Shown here: positions 24,700 through 29,390 of the stretch, one piece after another
How positions within the stretch are numbered: position 1 is the first letter of the stretch
Layout of the letters: each line of letters begins with the position of its first letter
Origin: SAR324 cluster bacterium
GTDB taxonomy: Bacteria > SAR324 > XYD2-FULL-50-16 > HCM1
Length of the DNA: 29,390 bases
Assembly (NCBI GenBank): GCA_002995645.1
Contig: PUHO01000016.1
Span: 3,092 to 32,481 of the forward strand
Direction of reading: 5' to 3'
Translations under genes and position numbers: made by a program
The notes under the pieces: model-generated
What the model was told of the DNA's origin: nothing
Databases searched by the model: none
The model's input: the letters and a program-made list of their open reading frames with translations, nothing else

Positions 24700-25572
24700 T
24701 CATAAAGAAGAAAATTTAGTCTTTACAGTAATATAAGCAACTACCATGGTGAGTAATAATAAAGTAAGGAAGCTATATCCTATAATAGGAAAAGGAATAA
24801 ACAGGCTTTGTTGCCGTATGATAAAGCTAGTTATATCTTTTGTTACATAGGAAATCAACATTTGAAACAAAACATAAACCATACCTAAAGCAATCAAATA
24901 AGCTAATATGGATATAAACGTTATTTCTAAAATTAACGGCATGAAAATAAAGTAATTACTCGCCCCTAGTTCTTTTAATAATTTGAGTTCTCTTAGTCTA
25001 GTAAAAGTAGATAAACTTGTTGTGTTATATAAAATAAAACAAACGCTTATGACTAATAAAATAATAAAACTCCAACCGAGCACGTTTGCTATATAAAAGA
25101 AATTATGCACTTGCTGCGGCGTTTCATGTCCACTATAAACTTGCTGCACGCCGTCTAGCGCTTTCATTTGCCGGAGGATTGTTTTTGTGTCTTCTTTTTC
25201 ACTTAATGAAAAATTAACAACAAAAGGAAGGTAGTCGCCTTCAAGTTGCAAAATTGATTTTTCTACGCCTTTCAAAGAAGCTAGCAACTTCTCTTTCCCT
25301 TGTTTTGGCGTTAACCAAGTAATATTTTCTGCTTTATGTCGTTTTAAAAAAGCATCAACTGAATCTTTTTGTTTTATCTCTATATTTTTTTGTAAAAATA
25401 TAGAATAATGCCTTACGCCAAAGACTTCTTTTGAAATATGAACAATATTAAAATAACCAAGAAAACAAGCGCCTAGCATAGTAAAAATACAAGACAGAAT
25501 AATTAAGCCGGACAAAAATATTTTCTTTTCTTGCTTACCGTGTTGTATTAAAATATAAGGTAGATTTCTCAT
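24700..25572 (-). CDS. ftsX: Cell division protein FtsX
   Basis: FtsX is the membrane half of the FtsEX complex, passing ATP-driven conformational change to EnvC in the periplasm. The 290-residue protein has a short cytoplasmic start, a membrane segment (~20-44), a periplasmic domain (~45-160) with the WLTPKQGKEKLLASL stretch usual for FtsX, and three further membrane segments (~163-186, ~208-232, ~262-283). The cytoplasmic loop RLRELKLLKELGAS (191-204) is the conserved coupling segment towards FtsE. Its start overlaps the ftsE stop by 4 nt (ATGA type). Confidence 0.93.
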   Translation of the reverse strand: MRNLPYILIQHGKQEKKIFLSGLIILSCIFTMLGACFLGYFNIVHISKEVFGVRHYSIFLQKNIEIKQKDSVDAFLKRHKAENITWLTPKQGKEKLLASLKGVEKSILQLEGDYLPFVVNFSLSEKEDTKTILRQMKALDGVQQVYSGHETPQQVHNFFYIANVLGWSFIILLVISVCFILYNTTSLSTFTRLRELKLLKELGASNYFIFMPLILEITFISILAYLIALGMVYVLFQMLISYVTKDITSFIIRQQSLFIPFPIIGYSFLTLLLLTMVVAYITVKTKFSSL

Positions 25573-26234
25573 ATACGTATTTCTTTTAACGCTTTTCGGT
25601 ATATCATTAATACACGGTGTTTATAGGTATGCATTAACTCTTTGTGATGAGTCGCTAAAATAACCGTCCCTCCTTGTGCATGATATTTATGAAAAATATC
25701 TAAAATATATTGCGACATAGTCCAATCTAAATTTGCCGTTGGCTCGTCTGCTAAAAGAAGTACCGGTTTAATAATCAAGGCGCGTGCAATAGCAACAAGT
25801 TGTTGTTGTCCGCCAGATAGTTTAGAAACCGGTTTATTTAATAAATCTTGGATATGTAATTCAGAGGCTTGGTCTTGGATTCTTTCTATGATTTGCTTAT
25901 ATGGGACGTTGCGAATTAATAGGGGCATTACTAAATTATCTTGCACTGTGTAGTGTTCTAATAAATTAGAAGATTGAAATACAAACCCCACTTTACGAGT
26001 GTGCATATATAAACGATTTTTTGCTATAGTATGTAATGGATATTGATGTACCCATACTTCACCGCTATCGACTCGTTGCAAACCGGCTAATACACGTAAA
26101 AGTTGTGTTTTTCCCGCTCCGGAAACGCCTGTTAAATATACAAATTCACCGGCTTCTATAGTACAGGATAAATCTTGAAAAATATGCTTAGAATCTAGTT
26201 TTTTACTAATATGATTAATTGCTATATGTTGCAT
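25569..26234 (-). CDS. ftsE: Cell division ATP-binding protein FtsE
   Basis: FtsE is the ABC ATPase partner of FtsX at the divisome. In 221 residues it has Walker A GVSGAGKT (36-43), Q-loop Q87, signature LSGGQQQ (139-145), Walker B LLLADEPT (159-166) and H-loop H196. The FtsE-like wording includes LTGVSGAGKTQLLR, VGFVFQ and DEPTANLD. Sequence alone would also allow a LolD-type ATPase, but the 4-nt overlap with ftsX and the adjacent envC decide it. It starts 2 nt after the lepA stop codon. Confidence 0.94.
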   Translation of the reverse strand: MQHIAINHISKKLDSKHIFQDLSCTIEAGEFVYLTGVSGAGKTQLLRVLAGLQRVDSGEVWVHQYPLHTIAKNRLYMHTRKVGFVFQSSNLLEHYTVQDNLVMPLLIRNVPYKQIIERIQDQASELHIQDLLNKPVSKLSGGQQQLVAIARALIIKPVLLLADEPTANLDWTMSQYILDIFHKYHAQGGTVILATHHKELMHTYKHRVLMIYRKALKEIRI

Positions 26235-26236
26235 AT

Positions 26237-28042
26237 TTATTCTGTAATTTTTAACACAGCAAGGAAAGCTTCTTGCGGCACCTCTACATTACCAAATTGC
26301 TTCATTCGCTTTTTACCTTTCTTTTGCCTTTCTAACAATTTACGTTTACGTGAAATATCACCGCCGTAACATTTTGCAGTTACGTTCTTTCTCAATGCGG
26401 AAACAGTCTCTCTTGCTATTACTTTATTACCTATAGACGCTTGCACGGCTATTTCAAACATTTGTTTCGGCAATAACGTTTTCAATTGTTTGACCAGCTC
26501 TCTACCCCTAAAATAGGCTTTATCTTTATGTGTAATAATAGAAAGTGCGTCTACAATATCGCCGTTTAATAAAATATCTAATTTAACAAGATCCGCTTTT
26601 CTATAATCTAATAATTCATATTCAAAAGAGGCATACCCTTTTGTTAAGGATTTTAAACGATCAAAAAAGTTAAATACAATTTCATTTAAAGGGATTTCAT
26701 AACGAAGGGCAACGCGATCAGCCGTAATATAATCCATATCTTTTTGTACGGCACGACTTTCAATACTTAGTTTCATAATCGCACCAACGTACTGAGCAGG
26801 TACAAGAATAGTCGCACTAACATACGGTTCTTCTATATAATCTATTTTCATTACTTCCGGCATTTGCGCCGGATTTTCCATATAAAGACTTGTCCCGTCA
26901 TGTAAATACACACGGTAAACCACTGTTGGCGAAGTTATAAGCAAGTTTAAGTCAAACTCTCTTTCTAGTCTTTCTTGGATTATCTCCATATGTAGGAGCC
27001 CTAAAAAACCACAACGAAAGCCAAAACCTAAAGCTACTGACGTTTCTGCTTCAAAAGTAATAGACGAATCGTTTAACGCTAACTTATTCAGTGCAACTTT
27101 TAACTCGGTAAATTCTTCTGTATTCACTGGATACACGCCGCTAAATACCATTGGATTAGCTTCACTATATCCTTGTAGCGCACTATCTGCCGGATTTGCT
27201 TGTAACGTGATTGTATCACCAATTTTCACATCACCTATATTTTTAATAGACGCACTTAAAAAACCTACTTCGCCAGCATGTAGTTCGTCACAAAGCGTTT
27301 TGAACGGAGTAAATTTGCCTAACTCTGTAATTTGATACGATTTATCAGTTTGCATAAAAGAAACAGTGTCGTTTGCGTAGATACTTCCAGACACAACACG
27401 AAATAAAACAACAATACCAACGTAAGAATCAAACCAGCTATCAAAAATCAAAGCTTGTAAAGGAAGGTCTTTACTTTGTGTTGGCGCCGGTATTTTTTCT
27501 ATGATTCGTTCTAATAGCTCGTCAACGCCTAACCCGCTTTTAGCACTAATAAGCAAAGTATCTTGCATATCAATACCAATCACATGCTCTATTTCCTCTT
27601 TAACGCGCTCCGGTTCGGCAGCCGGCAAATCTACTTTATTCAATACCGGTAAAATTTCTAGATTATTTTCTATTGCCATATAGACGTTAGCCAATGTTTG
27701 CGCTTCCACGCCTTGCGCCGCGTCTACCACTAAAAGCGCGCCTTCACAAGAAGCTAAAGCTCTTGAAACTTCATAAGAAAAATCAACGTGTCCGGGCGTA
27801 TCAATTAAATTAAGTTGATAGGTTTCCCCGTTTTTCGCTTTATATTCTAATGAAACCGTTTGCGCTTTCACAGTAATACCGCGTTCTCGTTCTATATCCA
27901 TTGTGTCAAGAAACTGATTCTTTGCTTCCCTTTCACTAACGGCGCCAGTTAAGGCTAATATCCGATCGGCTAGCGTTGATTTACCATGATCTATATGAGC
28001 AATTATACTGAAATTACGTATATTTTTTTGATTATATGCCAT
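26237..28042 (-). CDS. lepA: Elongation factor 4 (LepA)
   Basis: LepA is a ribosome-bound translational GTPase with a role in translation or initiation fidelity and ribosome assembly. The 601-residue protein begins NIRNFSIIAHIDHGKSTLAD (G1 AHIDHGKST, 15-23) and has ERERGITVKAQ (switch I), LIDTPGH, NKVDLP and SAKSG. The C-terminus carries the LepA-specific domain, with CYGGDISRKRKLLERQK and KKRMKQFGNVEVPQEAF. This is an intact, full-length family member. AAGGA about nine bases before the ATG supports the start. It lies 4 nt after ilvN and 2 nt before ftsE. Confidence 0.98.
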   Translation of the reverse strand: MAYNQKNIRNFSIIAHIDHGKSTLADRILALTGAVSEREAKNQFLDTMDIERERGITVKAQTVSLEYKAKNGETYQLNLIDTPGHVDFSYEVSRALASCEGALLVVDAAQGVEAQTLANVYMAIENNLEILPVLNKVDLPAAEPERVKEEIEHVIGIDMQDTLLISAKSGLGVDELLERIIEKIPAPTQSKDLPLQALIFDSWFDSYVGIVVLFRVVSGSIYANDTVSFMQTDKSYQITELGKFTPFKTLCDELHAGEVGFLSASIKNIGDVKIGDTITLQANPADSALQGYSEANPMVFSGVYPVNTEEFTELKVALNKLALNDSSITFEAETSVALGFGFRCGFLGLLHMEIIQERLEREFDLNLLITSPTVVYRVYLHDGTSLYMENPAQMPEVMKIDYIEEPYVSATILVPAQYVGAIMKLSIESRAVQKDMDYITADRVALRYEIPLNEIVFNFFDRLKSLTKGYASFEYELLDYRKADLVKLDILLNGDIVDALSIITHKDKAYFRGRELVKQLKTLLPKQMFEIAVQASIGNKVIARETVSALRKNVTAKCYGGDISRKRKLLERQKKGKKRMKQFGNVEVPQEAFLAVLKITE

Positions 28043-28046
28043 ATAT

Positions 28047-28526
28047 TTATTCCTTTTTCATTCCTACTTTTCCTGTTCTTGTCATATCAAGAATATAACT
28101 TTGTGGCATATCGTTTAATAAATTTTGTATTTCTTCTTTGTTCCCAGAAAAAGAAATAATTGTTGTTTCCTCTTTTTCAACAATCTGCTTACCTTGATAT
28201 TTATCGCATAACGAATCAACCGTATCTTTTGTTTGTTTAGTATAAACAAGTTTTAATATGATAAACTCAAGTAATACACTATTTTCTCTTGTTAACTTTT
28301 GCACTTTCAAAACGTGTATCAGTTTTTGCGCTTGCTTACGAATTTGCTCTAACATAATATCTTCGCCAAAAAACGTAATCGTAAAGCGAGAAATACCTTC
28401 TTCTCTTGTATAGCCTACGCTTAAGCTTTCTATGTTAAAACCTCTTCTTGAAAATAGACTAGAAAGCTTATTCAATACGCCGGCTTTATTTTCTACTTCA
28501 ACATAAATAATAAGTCGATTATCCAT
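28047..28526 (-). CDS. ilvN: Acetolactate synthase small (regulatory) subunit
   Basis: IlvN (also called IlvH) binds IlvB, activates it and gives valine feedback inhibition in branched-chain amino acid synthesis. The 159-residue protein has an N-terminal ACT domain (~4-75), with VENKAGVLNKLSSLFSRRGF holding the N-x2-G valine-site residues and NIESLSVGYTREEGISRFTI after it, and a C-terminal ACT-like domain (~85-155). The length is typical. Its ATG follows the ilvB stop codon with no gap (TAAATG), so translation is probably coupled. Confidence 0.95.
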   Translation of the reverse strand: MDNRLIIYVEVENKAGVLNKLSSLFSRRGFNIESLSVGYTREEGISRFTITFFGEDIMLEQIRKQAQKLIHVLKVQKLTRENSVLLEFIILKLVYTKQTKDTVDSLCDKYQGKQIVEKEETTIISFSGNKEEIQNLLNDMPQSYILDMTRTGKVGMKKE

Positions 28527-29390
28527 TTATTCACTATCTATAATTTTATGTATTTTACAATCTAATACAACCGGTGTTTGCAAGGCTAACGCTTTTTCTA
28601 AAGCTACTTTAATTTGTTTTTTTGTTTCGATAGTCATGCCAAGCGCGCCAACAGCTTCCGCATATTTTGCAAAATCTACGTCAACAGAAAAATCATGCGC
28701 TATAAACCGTTCGTTAAATTTTGCTCTTTGTAGTTCGCGGATCATACCTAGACGCTGGTCATTAATCAAGACAACAACAAGAGGGATTTTATGTTCCACA
28801 GCAACAACCAGTTCTTGCATGTTCATGAAAAAACTACCGTCTCCGGTTATGTTAAGGACGCTCTTAGAAGAATCGGCAAACCACGCGCCTATAGCCGCCG
28901 GCAAACCGAATCCCATTGTGCCTAAGCCGTTTGAGCTAAGGATTGGTAAATGTTTTGGATTTTTACAACACTGATTAGCCCATACTTGATGCCGTCCCAC
29001 GTCAGTTGTAATATGTAATGGTATATCTAAATTGGTGATTTCTTTAAAAATCCATTCCATTGCTAACGCACTATCTTTCGTTGATAAAACCGAATCTAAC
29101 GCTTGTGTCGTACTACGCCACGGCGGTTTTATTTCGTATTGTTTCTTTTGTATAGCTTTGTCCGCTTCTTCTTGAAACAAAGTAATAATGTGAGCAAGAT
29201 CACCAACAATAGGAATATCTACCGGTACTATTTTCCCTATTTCCGCCGGATCTATGTCAACATGAATAATTTTTGCATTTGCAAGAACAGAAGAATTCAT
29301 CATAGTACGGCTACTAAAACGCGCGCCTAACACAAGAATAACGTCTGCTTGTTGAATGGCTTCATTTGCTTGCTTATGCCCGTGCGTTCC
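28527..29390 (-). CDS. ilvB: Acetolactate synthase large (catalytic) subunit, C-terminal part
   Basis: IlvB uses thiamine pyrophosphate to condense pyruvate with pyruvate or 2-oxobutyrate, the first common step to valine, leucine and isoleucine. Only the last 288 codons are present. The frame is open to the window edge, beginning GTHGHKQANEAIQQADVILV, then LGARFSSRT (FAD-domain region). The ThDP domain has NGLGTMGFGLPAAIGAW and the binding motif GDGSFFMN...INDQRLGM. R follows GMI where many family members have V or W nearby, which is minor. A GTG at 29331-29333 is internal and not the start. ilvN follows directly. Confidence 0.95.
   Translation of the reverse strand, partial: GTHGHKQANEAIQQADVILVLGARFSSRTMMNSSVLANAKIIHVDIDPAEIGKIVPVDIPIVGDLAHIITLFQEEADKAIQKKQYEIKPPWRSTTQALDSVLSTKDSALAMEWIFKEITNLDIPLHITTDVGRHQVWANQCCKNPKHLPILSSNGLGTMGFGLPAAIGAWFADSSKSVLNITGDGSFFMNMQELVVAVEHKIPLVVVLINDQRLGMIRELQRAKFNERFIAHDFSVDVDFAKYAEAVGALGMTIETKKQIKVALEKALALQTPVVLDCKIHKIIDSE

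Noticed and set aside
28636..28974. A 112-codon plus-strand reading frame opposite ilvB
   Set aside because: It is antisense to the conserved ThDP domain of IlvB and has no independent support.
29331..29333. GTG as the start of the acetolactate synthase gene
   Set aside because: The frame continues upstream to the window edge with family-typical residues (GTHGHKQANEAI), so the GTG is internal and the gene is cut by the window.

Overview
The window comes from a low-GC, Gram-negative (diderm) bacterium. The diderm call rests on an LPS heptose epimerase (HldD), a signal-peptide protein ending in an outer-membrane-barrel-like aromatic terminus, DsbD, the FtsEX-EnvC system and the MreBCD/PBP2 rod complex. 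MreB, GreA, YacG and LepA read as proteobacterial in the broad sense, with a deltaproteobacterial flavour. That is an impression from motif wording, not a phylogeny, and I cannot name the genus. Coding density is high, most genes lie in long same-strand runs, and I see no phage, transposase, CRISPR array or toxin-antitoxin genes.

Layout. Positions 1-261 hold two diverged copies of a ~75-bp direct repeat and the promoter of a tRNA-Leu(GAG) gene (262-343). Next comes a plus-strand CDP-alcohol phosphotransferase of the choline/ethanolaminephosphotransferase type (378-1418). It converges on a minus-strand group, recN - membrane-anchored Cys protein - hldD (5009 to 1563). recN and ftsY (5231-6307, plus) diverge from a short promoter region. 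ftsY converges on a minus-strand run of eleven closely spaced genes, listed here in transcription order from 17941 down to 6460: mreB, mreC, mreD, mrdA, maf, a putative outer-membrane protein, plsY, an alpha/beta hydrolase, yacG, dsbD, uvrC. mreB diverges from a plus-strand pair, a very large SNF2-type helicase and greA (18236-22638). greA converges, with only 6 nt between stop codons, on a second tight minus-strand run: ilvB (partial, off the right edge), ilvN, lepA, ftsE, ftsX, envC-like, amgK-like.

Functionally the window is mostly cell-envelope and shape machinery (MreBCD-PBP2, FtsEX-EnvC, PlsY, HldD, possibly AmgK-like sugar salvage), DNA maintenance (RecN, UvrC, SNF2 helicase, YacG), protein targeting and translation or transcription factors (FtsY, LepA, GreA), oxidative folding (DsbD) and branched-chain amino acid synthesis (IlvBN).

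I did not find a convincing new multi-gene system. The most distinctive signal is structural. At two of the three convergent gene junctions, the 3' end of a gene has been duplicated in tandem and then decayed by internal deletion: a recent case at ftsY/uvrC (~97% identical over a 60-bp core) and an older one at the phosphotransferase/hldD junction. Secondary points are a duplicated ~125-residue module in the N-terminal half of the SNF2 protein, a ~45-residue insertion in HldD, a UvrC that appears to lack one of its four iron-sulfur ligands, and an uncharacterised C-x-C-x2-C membrane-anchored protein between recN and hldD.
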